Positions 7,872-14,829 of a stretch of DNA of 40,230 nt are shown here, piece after piece. Every line of letters begins with the position of its first letter. The stretch's first letter is position 1. The translations under genes were made by a program, and so were the position numbers. The stretch comes from Methanobacteriota archaeon (lineage in GTDB: Archaea; Thermoplasmatota; Thermoplasmata; SG8-5; JACRNV01), in NCBI GenBank assembly GCA_016214785.1, contig JACRNV010000026.1:1-40230 (forward strand), written 5' to 3'. The notes under the pieces are model-generated. The model worked only from the letters and a program-made list of their open reading frames with translations. It was not told where the DNA came from and ran no database searches.

Positions 7872-8663
7872 ATGGAGCCAAAGAAGAAGATAGACAAGAC
7901 GCTGGACGCCAAGAACGCCAACCTCCTGAAGCACATGCTTGAGATGGAGCTGCGCAGGATGAGCGAGGGGACCGGCATCGACATCACCTTCTTCATGGCC
8001 GTCGACGGCAGGATGCTCTCATCGTACGTGCCGCAGACGCTCTCGGCGCTGCAGTTCAGGTTCCTGAACCTCGTGAAGGCCAACATACCGTACATGTGCG
8101 GTCAGCTGGACGCGGAGAACCTCAAGATCAGCCTGCAGCAGTACAAGGGAGGGATGATAATCATCTCCGGCGTGGGGAACAAGGCGTTCCTCACGTCCAT
8201 CGTCGCGCGCGACGTCGAGATTGTTGACGCGGCCGACATCATCAGGAAGGTGCAGAAGAGCAGCGCCGTCATCAGGCACCTCTACGAGGTCAGGCCCATG
8301 ACTCCCGAGGCGATGGCGGGATACGAGCCCGAGGTCACGGAGGAGCTGAAGAAGCTCAGCCGGCTCCTGTTCGTGGAGAAGTTCGAGGAGACGCGCGAGT
8401 ACAAGCGCAACCAGGACATCCTCGCCGACATGAAGAAGAAGATAGGGACGGTCGTCGGCGTCGGCCAGATAGAGGAGATAGTGACGATAACGTTCAACGA
8501 GATAGGCACCTCGTTCGCATACATGACGAAGGAGCAGTGGATGCGCTTCCTGGACACCGTCATAAATCAGCACATCAGGAAGCTCAGGGGGGACATGGTC
8601 GCGGACGAGTGCGCCAGGACGTGGACCCCGGATCTCGATAGGAGACTCAAGACGTTCATGTGA
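7872..8663 (+). CDS. roadblock/LC7-like two-domain protein (cluster gene 4)
   Basis: A 263-residue protein that I cannot assign with certainty. Residues ~35-130 have the strand-helix pattern of roadblock/LC7 or longin-like modules: an opening strand ITFFMAVDGRMLSSYVP, a central amphipathic helix, paired strands ISLQQYKGGMIIISGVG and AFLTSIVARD, and a closing helix. Residues ~145-263 form a second, mostly helical domain (EELKKLSRLLFVEKFEETREY, VGQIEEIVTITFNEIGTSFAY). Roadblock proteins regulate P-loop NTPases of the Ras/MglA type, so pairing with the KaiC ATPase nine bases upstream would make functional sense. That link is inference. There are no Cys clusters and no membrane segments, so it is likely cytoplasmic. 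Confidence 0.55.
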   Translation: MEPKKKIDKTLDAKNANLLKHMLEMELRRMSEGTGIDITFFMAVDGRMLSSYVPQTLSALQFRFLNLVKANIPYMCGQLDAENLKISLQQYKGGMIIISGVGNKAFLTSIVARDVEIVDAADIIRKVQKSSAVIRHLYEVRPMTPEAMAGYEPEVTEELKKLSRLLFVEKFEETREYKRNQDILADMKKKIGTVVGVGQIEEIVTITFNEIGTSFAYMTKEQWMRFLDTVINQHIRKLRGDMVADECARTWTPDLDRRLKTFM

Positions 8664-8670
8664 GGTACAA

Positions 8671-10647
8671 ATGAAGGGAAAGGCTGCGAGGCGGAGGTCG
8701 GCTGCGCGGGACGAATCGGGGGAGGCGGACGGCACGCCCTCGATACAGCTGACGTGCGACCTCTGCGGCAGGGTATGCAGGGACGAGCGGCTCCTGAAGA
8801 TCCACCAGAGGAACTGCAGGGGCGTCGAGCCGCCCGAGGAAGGCAAGGACACCGTCCAGGTGGTCCGCGCGATGATGGCCGCGTTCGAGGACGACCGCAG
8901 GGAGATGCTCAGGTTCATGGCGGACAGGGACGAGAGGCTGATGCGCACTATGGAGGCCAGGCAGTCCCCGGAGCCCGCGCAGCCGTCCGGGCCGCACCCC
9001 GGCATCGAGGTGGGCACAATGCCACCGCCACAGCCGCCAACGCCGGCCCATGCCGAAAAGCCGCAGGCCGGGAACGGTAGCAAGGGTTCTGCAATCCCAA
9101 CGATTTCCAAGGACGAGCTGAAGAAGCTCGTCGAGGAAGAGATGTCTTCGCATACCCCTGACAACCGCGCGATGGAGGAGAAGGTCTCCTCCGAGATAAG
9201 CAACGTGATGGCCTGGGCGCAGGGCAGGCTCTCCGAGCAGGAGGCGCGCGTGAACGAGCTCGCCGCGAAGCTCGAAGAGCTCGTCGACAACCGCAGGTTC
9301 TCGTGGATGGCCAAGAACGTCGACAAGCTCGACAACCGGCTCGATTCGGTCATGGACGAGATAGGGTACGGCGAGATTCTCGACGTTTCAAAGATACCGC
9401 CCAACATCCTCGAAATCGTCTACCAGACGACGCTCGAGGACATCGTGCGCGAGATGGGCAAGACCCGCAGCGCGCAGGAGGTCGGCTCCATCGTCGAGCA
9501 GACGCTCGAGGACGTGCGGAGGAACACGAGCGGCAGCGAGCTCTTCGAGTACAACGGCAGGAAGCTGACTACCAGGGGCCTGGCAAAGACCGTCGAGCAG
9601 GGGCTCATCTCCGCCAAGCAGGTGCAGACCACTTACAGCGAGCTGCTCACCAAGCTGCTCGAGCGTGTGCCCGAGTACAAGCCGAAGAACTTCCAGGCGA
9701 TGATAAAGATCAAGAGCCAGGAATACGCCGTCGACATGGTGACGCAGTTCATCGGCAGGATGGACCGCATGGAGAGGGCCATCGACAACTTCAGCCAGAT
9801 GGTCGCCGCGCTCTCCTCGCAGACGGCCTCGCGCTACATGCAGGTCAAGGAGAGCGCCGACGCGCTCTCAAAGACCATCGAGGGCAAGGCCGATACATCA
9901 TCCTTCGAAGACATGAGGATCAAGATAGAGCAGCTCTCGAACGAGGTCAGCAGGCTGTCGGCCAAGGTGGAGCTATCCGCAGGCGTGGCAGAGCCCGTCG
10001 TGGAAGCACCCATGCCAGCGGTCGAGGAACTGGTTTCGGAGCCTCCCGCACCTGAATACTCGGAATCGGAGAAGCTCGTCATCTCGAAGCTCTCCGGGAA
10101 GGAGCTTTCGGAGAGCGCCCTGAAGAAGGGCGTGGAGAGCTTCGTCGGCGCAGTGGAGGCCAAGGCGGCCATTGCCTCGCTTGTCGAAAAGGGAGTCGTT
10201 GAAATCCACAAGAGCGGCAAGAAGAAGAGGTACAGGCTCGTCGAGCGCGAGCCGGAGGCCAAGCCGGGGGAGATAGCCCCCGTGGACGAAATGGCGGCCG
10301 GGGAAACGAGGCCCGAGCACAGCGGGACGGAAGGTTCCGAGCCCGAGGGCGTGTCCGAGGACGCGCAGCCATCCGCAACCATAGAAGCGGAGGTCGAGCC
10401 GCCTAAGGAAGAGGAGGGCTTCACCGTCACCGAGTTCGAGGCCCGGGTGCTGGAGGCGCTGGGGGAGGGCGCGACGACGCAGCAGATCCGCGGCAAGCTC
10501 CCGGACCTGAAGTACACGGAGGTACTGAAGGCGTTGCGCGTGCTCATCGACGCTGGCCTTGTGTCATCGGAGACGAAGGGGAGGAGCACGCGCTATTTCA
10601 CGGTCGATAAGGGACATAGAAACGAGGAGGTGAAAGAAGATGCTTGA
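8671..10647 (+). CDS. zinc-finger, coiled-coil, double winged-helix scaffold (cluster gene 5)
   Basis: A 658-residue protein with a clear modular plan. A short zinc finger comes first: C29-x2-C32, H45 and C49 within CDLCGRVCRDERLLKIHQ. A Pro-rich linker covers ~97-140. Long helical and coiled-coil stretches follow (145-435) around a conserved-looking core (ILDVSKIPPNILEIVYQTT, and YNGRKLTTRGLAKTVEQG). Two winged helices close the protein: ~466-524 (ending KSGKKKRYRLV) and ~584-646 (ending TKGRSTRYFTV), separated by an acidic linker. It could be a transcription factor or a scaffold that gathers the cluster proteins on DNA. It starts 7 bases after the previous stop and overlaps the next gene by 8 bases. 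I know no named family with this full architecture. Confidence 0.7.
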   Translation: MKGKAARRRSAARDESGEADGTPSIQLTCDLCGRVCRDERLLKIHQRNCRGVEPPEEGKDTVQVVRAMMAAFEDDRREMLRFMADRDERLMRTMEARQSPEPAQPSGPHPGIEVGTMPPPQPPTPAHAEKPQAGNGSKGSAIPTISKDELKKLVEEEMSSHTPDNRAMEEKVSSEISNVMAWAQGRLSEQEARVNELAAKLEELVDNRRFSWMAKNVDKLDNRLDSVMDEIGYGEILDVSKIPPNILEIVYQTTLEDIVREMGKTRSAQEVGSIVEQTLEDVRRNTSGSELFEYNGRKLTTRGLAKTVEQGLISAKQVQTTYSELLTKLLERVPEYKPKNFQAMIKIKSQEYAVDMVTQFIGRMDRMERAIDNFSQMVAALSSQTASRYMQVKESADALSKTIEGKADTSSFEDMRIKIEQLSNEVSRLSAKVELSAGVAEPVVEAPMPAVEELVSEPPAPEYSESEKLVISKLSGKELSESALKKGVESFVGAVEAKAAIASLVEKGVVEIHKSGKKKRYRLVEREPEAKPGEIAPVDEMAAGETRPEHSGTEGSEPEGVSEDAQPSATIEAEVEPPKEEEGFTVTEFEARVLEALGEGATTQQIRGKLPDLKYTEVLKALRVLIDAGLVSSETKGRSTRYFTVDKGHRNEEVKEDA

Positions 10648-11266
10648 CGTTGCCTTGGTGTCGCTCATCCAGGACATGAGCGAGAAGGCCGGAGTGGAAG
10701 GGACAATACAGTACTGGGCTAGGGTAGGCGAAAGCCTGGCGAAACGGATGGGAAAGGAGGCGTACATGGGATGGCCCTCTTTCAACGTCGCGCTCAGGGA
10801 AGGAAGGACGGCGTTCTCCATAGAGGGGGACGTGAGCGCCCTGACGGACCTGGCGATAACGGACGTTGACGGGGACGTAGTGGGGTACATCTACGCGCTG
10901 AAGGTGTGCGTCTTCGACCCGACCATCGACAGGATACGGTACAGCGTTGGGTCATTGCCCAGCGCCGACCGGGCAGTGGCGGAGGAGTACAACAACAGCG
11001 TGCGAAACACCGCCGTCTGCAACTTCTGCGTGATACACCAGAGGTTCAGGGAGGAGGTGGCGAAGAACATCGTCATCGCCGACCAGCCGCTCGACTGCCT
11101 GCAGCTGGCGAACAGGGGCTATACCGGCGAGACCAAGATAGCCGAGGACAGCCTGCGGAGGATAAGCATAGACCCCGAGTACGTCAGGAGCCTGCTCAGG
11201 AACTATGCATGCGTCTACGCGATACTGATGAAGGGGGCCAGGCTGCGCGGAGAGGAGGCTGAGTAA
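10640..11266 (+). CDS. unknown Cys/His-motif protein, paralogue A (cluster gene 6)
   Basis: A 208-residue soluble protein of no family I recognise. It is paralogous to the next gene. They share AEEYNNSV/AEYYNATV, the motif CNFCVIHQRFRE (here C127, C130, H133) against QCIIHQTFRK, and a C-terminal LLRNYACVYAIL against ILRNNACVWILY. The Cys/His content hints at metal, heme or redox-cofactor binding, and V4R-like sensing domains have comparable cysteines. That is only a hypothesis. The N-terminal ~70 residues are helical and amphipathic. The ATG lies inside the end of the scaffold gene (ATGCTTGA overlap), so translation is probably coupled. Confidence 0.75.
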   Translation: MLDVALVSLIQDMSEKAGVEGTIQYWARVGESLAKRMGKEAYMGWPSFNVALREGRTAFSIEGDVSALTDLAITDVDGDVVGYIYALKVCVFDPTIDRIRYSVGSLPSADRAVAEEYNNSVRNTAVCNFCVIHQRFREEVAKNIVIADQPLDCLQLANRGYTGETKIAEDSLRRISIDPEYVRSLLRNYACVYAILMKGARLRGEEAE

Positions 11267-11267
11267 G

Positions 11268-11885
11268 ATGAAGGCATCGCAGAGAAAGGCGCTGAAGGAC
11301 GACAACCCGTTCGTGGACGTGGCAGCGTACCTGTTCCTCGAGGACATCGCGGACAAGCAGGGCGCCAGCGGGATGAACAACTACCTCGTGAGCCTCGCGA
11401 CGTCGCTGGCGAACAGCATGCCTGCGGAGGAATACGACACCTGGGACCAGTTCGTCGACTCCCTGCAGAAGGGCGAGTCCATCATAACGACCTTCGAGAC
11501 TATCATCATGGCGACGTCGAACTGCGTGGTCACGACCGAGTGCCCGTTCGAGAAGGGCTGGCAGGAGTACACCAAGCGCATAGGCTCGTTCTCGAAGATA
11601 CACTACGAGGTGGCTGAATACTACAACGCCACGGTGAAGCCGGGCGCGAGCGACTCCCAGTGCATCATCCACCAGACCTTCAGGAAGGCCGCCGCGGAGC
11701 GCATAAAGGTAGGGGGGAAGGTACTGAGGTACGCGCAGGTCGCGGCCGTCTCCCCGGGGAGCAACAAGACCGTCGCCCCCGACGAGTGGCTGCCCATACT
11801 GCTGGCGAAGTCCGGCATCTCGCACACGATGCTGAACATGATACTGAGGAACAACGCCTGCGTCTGGATACTCTACACAGAGTGA
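11268..11885 (+). CDS. unknown Cys/His-motif protein, paralogue B (cluster gene 7)
   Basis: A 205-residue paralogue of the preceding protein, starting one base after its stop codon. Conserved elements are HYEVAEYYNATV, the C132/H135 motif in SQCIIHQTFRKAA, and the C-terminal ILRNNACVWILYTE. It carries two extra cysteines in NCVVTTECPFEKG (C86, C92). One of the two CxxC-type cysteines of paralogue A (C127) is absent here, so the copies have diverged. Side-by-side retention of two diverged copies suggests a heterodimer. No membrane segment or signal peptide is present. Confidence 0.75.
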   Translation: MKASQRKALKDDNPFVDVAAYLFLEDIADKQGASGMNNYLVSLATSLANSMPAEEYDTWDQFVDSLQKGESIITTFETIIMATSNCVVTTECPFEKGWQEYTKRIGSFSKIHYEVAEYYNATVKPGASDSQCIIHQTFRKAAAERIKVGGKVLRYAQVAAVSPGSNKTVAPDEWLPILLAKSGISHTMLNMILRNNACVWILYTE

Positions 11886-11903
11886 GTCCGGAGGAGGCCC
11901 CGT

Positions 11904-12482
11904 TTGAGGGAGCTCAGGCGGTGCGGCCCCCACGCTTACCTCAAGCTGGAGGACGCCGGAGAGGTCGGGCTCTTCGCCGTGCGAGGGGAGATGGACGACT
12001 TCTCCCCACCCGGCGGCGGGTTCGAGTTCTTCAGGGGGCTGGGCATCATCGGGTACGCCAACACGTTCAAGATATGGCTCAGGAAGTTCCCTCGCCCCAT
12101 ATTCATCGTGTGCGCCGAGAACAACCAGATAATCTCCTGGGTCTTCATCGAGGAATGGCCCGAGATGGCGCGCGACGGCTCCCCGGTCTGGGTCCTCAGG
12201 GCGATAGAGACGCTGCCGTCCTTCAGGAAGCGCAAGATCGGCTACAGGCTCCTCCTCCTCGGCCTGTCGCAGACCGTCGGCTACCTGATAACCAAGCCCC
12301 TGACAGCAGACGCGGACCGCTTCTTCAGGCGCTCGGGTTTCATGGACGAGCGCGAGTTCAGGAGCCTGCCCATGGACCTGACGAAGCACCCGGGATACCT
12401 GATACTCCCGCCGTTCAGGAAGACTAAGCTGATGACCGAGATAGACCGGTACTTCATACCTGCTGGGAGCCCTGAGGCTTAA
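11904..12482 (+). CDS. GNAT-family N-acetyltransferase (cluster gene 8)
   Basis: A 192-residue protein with a TTG start at 11904, supported by a strong GAGGAGG ribosome site at 11891-11897. The central strand-loop-helix AIETLPSFRKRKIGYRLL is the GNAT acetyl-CoA pyrophosphate-binding region (basic R/K-x-x-G-x-x-L type), followed by LTADADRFFRRSGFM, the usual last strand of the fold. The acceptor is unknown. As the last gene of the cluster it may acetylate a cluster protein, which is inference. A hairpin 55 bases downstream probably ends the transcript. Confidence 0.75.
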   Translation: MRELRRCGPHAYLKLEDAGEVGLFAVRGEMDDFSPPGGGFEFFRGLGIIGYANTFKIWLRKFPRPIFIVCAENNQIISWVFIEEWPEMARDGSPVWVLRAIETLPSFRKRKIGYRLLLLGLSQTVGYLITKPLTADADRFFRRSGFMDEREFRSLPMDLTKHPGYLILPPFRKTKLMTEIDRYFIPAGSPEA

Positions 12483-12535
12483 GTTCCAAACCCCTTAACT
12501 TCTCTTGGTAGTGCAGCTAAAGACTAAAGTAAAAA

Positions 12536-12566
12536 ACCTCTACGATTTTCATTTCATCGTGGAGGT
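12536..12566. terminator. hairpin between convergent genes
   Basis: ACCTCTACGAT (12536-12546) pairs with ATCGTGGAGGT (12556-12566), 11 pairs including one G-T, around a 9-base loop. It is flanked by an A-run on the left and T-rich sequence on the right. It sits between the ends of the plus-strand cluster and the minus-strand winged-helix gene, so it may terminate both. Confidence 0.6.
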
Positions 12567-12608
12567 CTCGACATTTTATTTAAGGTGTTAATCCTTTTTC
12601 AGCGTGAT

Positions 12609-13739
12609 TCAGCCGTCCTCGGGGCTGGCCGGCGGCGCTATCGCCTCCTCGTTCCTGCCGAGGAATTCGGCGCCCTGCGGCGTTAGCTCGAGTATCAGCC
12701 GCGAGCCGTGGCCGTTCTTTATGCCCAGGGCCTTGCATCCCACCGACCTCTGGTTGATGTACTGGCTCTCCTCGAGCCGCGCGAGGATGTTCCTGAACTG
12801 GGACGCCGAGCGGCACTCCATCTTCCTCCGCTGGCAGAGCTCCTCGTACATGGTCTGGAGCTCGATGGCCATCACCGGCCTCCCGTTCCCAGTCAGGTGC
12901 CTGAGCGCGTAGAGCATGAGCAGCTTGTGGCGCGTGGCCTCGCGGACCTTCTCCCTCGAGCCCCTCTCAATCCCGGGTGCGCGCCTCTGGACGACCACGC
13001 CCGGCGTCGCCCTCTGGCTCCCTGCGAGCAGGATGAGCAGCCTGTCGACCTTCGAGTTCAGCGAGTCCAGGTTCATGGAAAGGGTCTTGATATGCGATTC
13101 GAGGCGGGGAATAGCGGCAGAACCTACGTCATCTCGGAGGAGCGGCGGCGCTTCCGTCCGATGATTTGCGTGCCTGACCACGGGCTGGGGGCGCTCCTCG
13201 ACCTTTATGGCGCCTGCGCGGATCTTCTCCAGCGCGTCTACGCCCCTGTTTGTGATTTTGTAAAGCGCGACCTCGACAGGCTGGCCGTCCCTCTGCGCGA
13301 CGTGCTTTCCGCGCTCCAGGAGGCCCACCGCGGCGAGGCTGCCCAATGCGCCGTTTATCGAATTGTACCCCTTTCCCGTCTCCCTGCGCACGAAGCCGGG
13401 GGTGAAGTTGCCGCCGTGCGTGCCGTTCGTGAGCTGCTCCTGCGCGATCTTGAGGACTTCGGCCTCGAAGGGCGATATCGCGGAGGGCGGTGCGCCGTTC
13501 GTGCCATGTCCGAGCCTCAAGGCCGCGTCGGGGGAGAGGACGAGGACGTTCCTGCCGTCGGAGAAGTCCTTGCGGACGATGCCGTCCCTCTCGAGGTTCT
13601 CCGCAATGCCCGTCAACTTTTCCCGGGGGATGTCCAAGGCCTTGGAAAGCTCCTCGATGCTTATTCCCCTGCCGCTGAGGTTCTGCGCGGCGTGGATAGT
13701 GTTTATTATTGTTTTTTCAGTATCGGTGGCAATCTCCAT
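12609..13739 (-). CDS. three-winged-helix DNA-binding protein with Cdc6-like C-terminal domain
   Basis: A 376-residue protein. Residues 5-70 are a winged helix (ISIEELSKALDIPREKLTG, then ENLERDGIVRK). Residues ~90-178 are a second one (EVLKIAQEQLTNG, SLAAVGLLERG, YKITNRG). Residues ~210-240 form a short coiled coil, and residues ~268-352 a third winged helix (HKLLMLYALRHLTGNGRP, MYEELCQRRKMECRS, NILARLEESQYINQ). The third resembles the C-terminal winged helix of Orc1/Cdc6, but the AAA+ part is absent. The protein is therefore unlikely to be a replication initiator and is better viewed as a regulator or DNA-binding architectural protein. A TATA element (TATAAATATT on the minus strand, ~13781-13792) lies upstream of the ATG at 13739. 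It converges with the KaiC cluster. Confidence 0.7.
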   Translation of the reverse strand: MEIATDTEKTIINTIHAAQNLSGRGISIEELSKALDIPREKLTGIAENLERDGIVRKDFSDGRNVLVLSPDAALRLGHGTNGAPPSAISPFEAEVLKIAQEQLTNGTHGGNFTPGFVRRETGKGYNSINGALGSLAAVGLLERGKHVAQRDGQPVEVALYKITNRGVDALEKIRAGAIKVEERPQPVVRHANHRTEAPPLLRDDVGSAAIPRLESHIKTLSMNLDSLNSKVDRLLILLAGSQRATPGVVVQRRAPGIERGSREKVREATRHKLLMLYALRHLTGNGRPVMAIELQTMYEELCQRRKMECRSASQFRNILARLEESQYINQRSVGCKALGIKNGHGSRLILELTPQGAEFLGRNEEAIAPPASPEDG

Positions 13740-14093
13740 GAAATCACCCGACTCCCTGATGTTGCTACCAATGCCGCCTCAATATTTATAGTTTGTTGCA
13801 GAATTACGATGGATGAGATTGATGGTTCCGATTGGAACATTGAAAAAAGTAAAACGAAAAAAGAAAAATGCGAAAATGACAGGCAATGAGCGGGAATAAA
13901 ATCCTAATAATAATACAGGACGAAAAACATGGGGCGATGGCCCTATTCCGACACCTTCTGTGCTAGAGCTGGGTATTCGATGAGGGGTGTGACGAATGTT
14001 GATTTCCTCATCGAAGATACGGACTTATTCAGTTATTATTTGCTTCCAATCATAAGTCCTATCCCGACACCTTCTGTTTTCAGAATATATTTA
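13740..14093. other. 354-base gap with a 10-bp hairpin and a short repeat
   Basis: No convincing gene. It contains the promoter of the minus-strand winged-helix gene, a perfect hairpin (TTCGATGAGG at 13976-13985 with CCTCATCGAA at 14006-14015), and two near-identical stretches, CTATTCCGACACCTTCTGT (from ~13943) and CTATCCCGACACCTTCTGT (from ~14060). The second is an inverted copy of the tRNA-Gly T-arm end next to it. The hairpin could belong to a small RNA, but no C/D or H/ACA boxes were convincing. Confidence 0.5.
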
Positions 14094-14199
14094 TGCAGGT
14101 GTCGGGATTCGAACCCGAGCAGTTGGCTCACTTCGGCCCTCCTGGCATTGCTGCGGGCCTTGGAAGGCCAAAATCCTAACCAGGCTAGATCACACCTGC
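14094..14199 (-). tRNA. tRNA-Gly(TCC) with a 32-nt intron
   Basis: On the minus strand the acceptor arms GCAGGTG and CACCTGC pair perfectly. The T arm is TCGGG-TTCGAAT-CCCGA. The anticodon stem TTGGC/GCCAA encloses the loop CTTCCA...A, giving anticodon TCC. Between positions 37 and 38 lies an intron at 14129-14160 whose ends pair internally (GGCCC/GGGCC), as expected for an archaeal bulge-helix-bulge substrate of the splicing endonuclease. The mature RNA is about 74 nt. CCA is not encoded and the discriminator is A. Confidence 0.9.
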
Positions 14200-14294
14200 G
14201 CGGGGCGGGGATTTGGCGCTGGGCTATTTATTCTTTTGTCTCGGCCATTTCCCTGGGCTTTTAGGGGGCCGATTGGGGGGGGCTCTTTCGCGCC

Positions 14295-14318
14295 CCTTAC
14301 AGCTATATAGCTGTAAGG
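14295..14318. promoter_or_regulatory. perfect 24-bp palindrome
   Basis: CCTTACAGCTAT is followed at once by its exact reverse complement ATAGCTGTAAGG. It lies in a non-coding stretch between the tRNA-Gly 5' side and the 92-residue unknown gene. With no loop it is a better protein-binding site (dimeric repressor) than an RNA hairpin. It could control tRNA-Gly transcription, as it is ~100 bases upstream of that gene. The role is inferred from symmetry only. Confidence 0.6.
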
Positions 14319-14360
14319 CGGCTGTTTCCAGAACCTTTCAATTGCTTGGAAAATGGGTTT

Positions 14361-14390
14361 GCCAGGGGAGGTTTTTACGGCTCCCCTGGC
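14361..14390 (-). terminator. 10-bp hairpin downstream of the 92-residue gene
   Basis: GCCAGGGGAG (14361-14370) and CTCCCCTGGC (14381-14390) pair perfectly around a 10-base loop, 18 bases past the stop of the minus-strand gene ending at 14408. The likely role is a transcript end or 3' stabiliser. Confidence 0.55.
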
Positions 14391-14407
14391 GTTCGTGCGC
14401 GGTCGGG

Positions 14408-14686
14408 TTACGCGACTGCCTTCTCTGTCCCTGTCATGTATTCGAAGACGTCTATGTCGATGTCTGTGCCTGCCTCAGCCCTTGACTGAGCCATTAGCTC
14501 ATTCGTCAGAGACTCGTAGTCGTTGACTACCCGGACCATCTCGGACGTGTCCTCTCCCATGTTGTACATTTCGAAGACTAGGTCCCTGAGGTCCTGTACG
14601 CTGTGCTCCCTGAGCCACTGTTCCATCGCTGCGTCCACTCCGAGTAACCGCTTTTGTCTGATGTCGTGTGGGTCTGCTGGTCTCAT
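14408..14686 (-). CDS. 92-residue unknown acidic protein, possible autoregulator
   Basis: The start chosen is ATG 14686 (MRPADPHDIRQKRLLG). The open frame continues upstream to 14920, but that part overlaps the promoter and reads as non-homologous Phe/Lys-rich sequence. The protein is helical, acidic towards its end (AGTDIDIDVFEYMTG), and has no recognised family. Its promoter has TATATAGG near 14741-14748 and an operator-like element at 14711-14731 that would overlap the transcription start. The same element occurs twice upstream of the divergent TPR gene. The protein may be involved in this regulation, which is conjecture because no clear HTH is visible. Confidence 0.6.
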   Translation of the reverse strand: MRPADPHDIRQKRLLGVDAAMEQWLREHSVQDLRDLVFEMYNMGEDTSEMVRVVNDYESLTNELMAQSRAEAGTDIDIDVFEYMTGTEKAVA

Positions 14687-14710
14687 TGTATCACTTCTGA
14701 CAGATTTGCC

Positions 14711-14731
14711 CGTTTTGTCGGACAAGTGTCT
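14711..14731 (-). promoter_or_regulatory. operator-like element, copy 1 (minus orientation)
   Basis: The minus strand reads AGACACTTGTCCGACAAAACG. It matches 18 of 21 bases of the element in the 79-bp repeats (AGACATTTGTCTGACATAACG). The core TGTC-N-GACA is a dyad. It sits at the predicted transcription start of the 92-residue gene, a repressor-like position. Confidence 0.5.
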
Positions 14732-14829
14732 GCTAAACCTATATACACAACTCATATATAAGGGTTTCGTTTTCGGAATAGCCAGTATACAGAAAAAAAG
14801 TTTTATTTTCGTCGTGAAACGTATTTTTC

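Noticed and set aside
8019-9407. Long minus-strand open frame of 462 codons
   Set aside because: It is a shadow of the roadblock-like and scaffold genes in GC-rich DNA. Its product is Ser/Leu-rich, without domains, and the plus-strand genes are clearly real.
10640-11885. Assignment of the paired paralogues to V4R or an amino-thiazoline hydrolase-like family
   Set aside because: Cysteine spacing does not follow either family closely enough by eye, so I left them unassigned.
12609-13739. Orc1/Cdc6 replication initiator and nearby origin
   Set aside because: No AAA+ domain, no Walker motifs and no clustered origin recognition boxes. Only the winged helix is Cdc6-like.
13976-14015. C/D box or H/ACA guide RNA at the 10-bp hairpin
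   Set aside because: No paired C (RTGATGA) and D (CTGA) boxes at the right spacing, and no ACA 3 bases after the stem.
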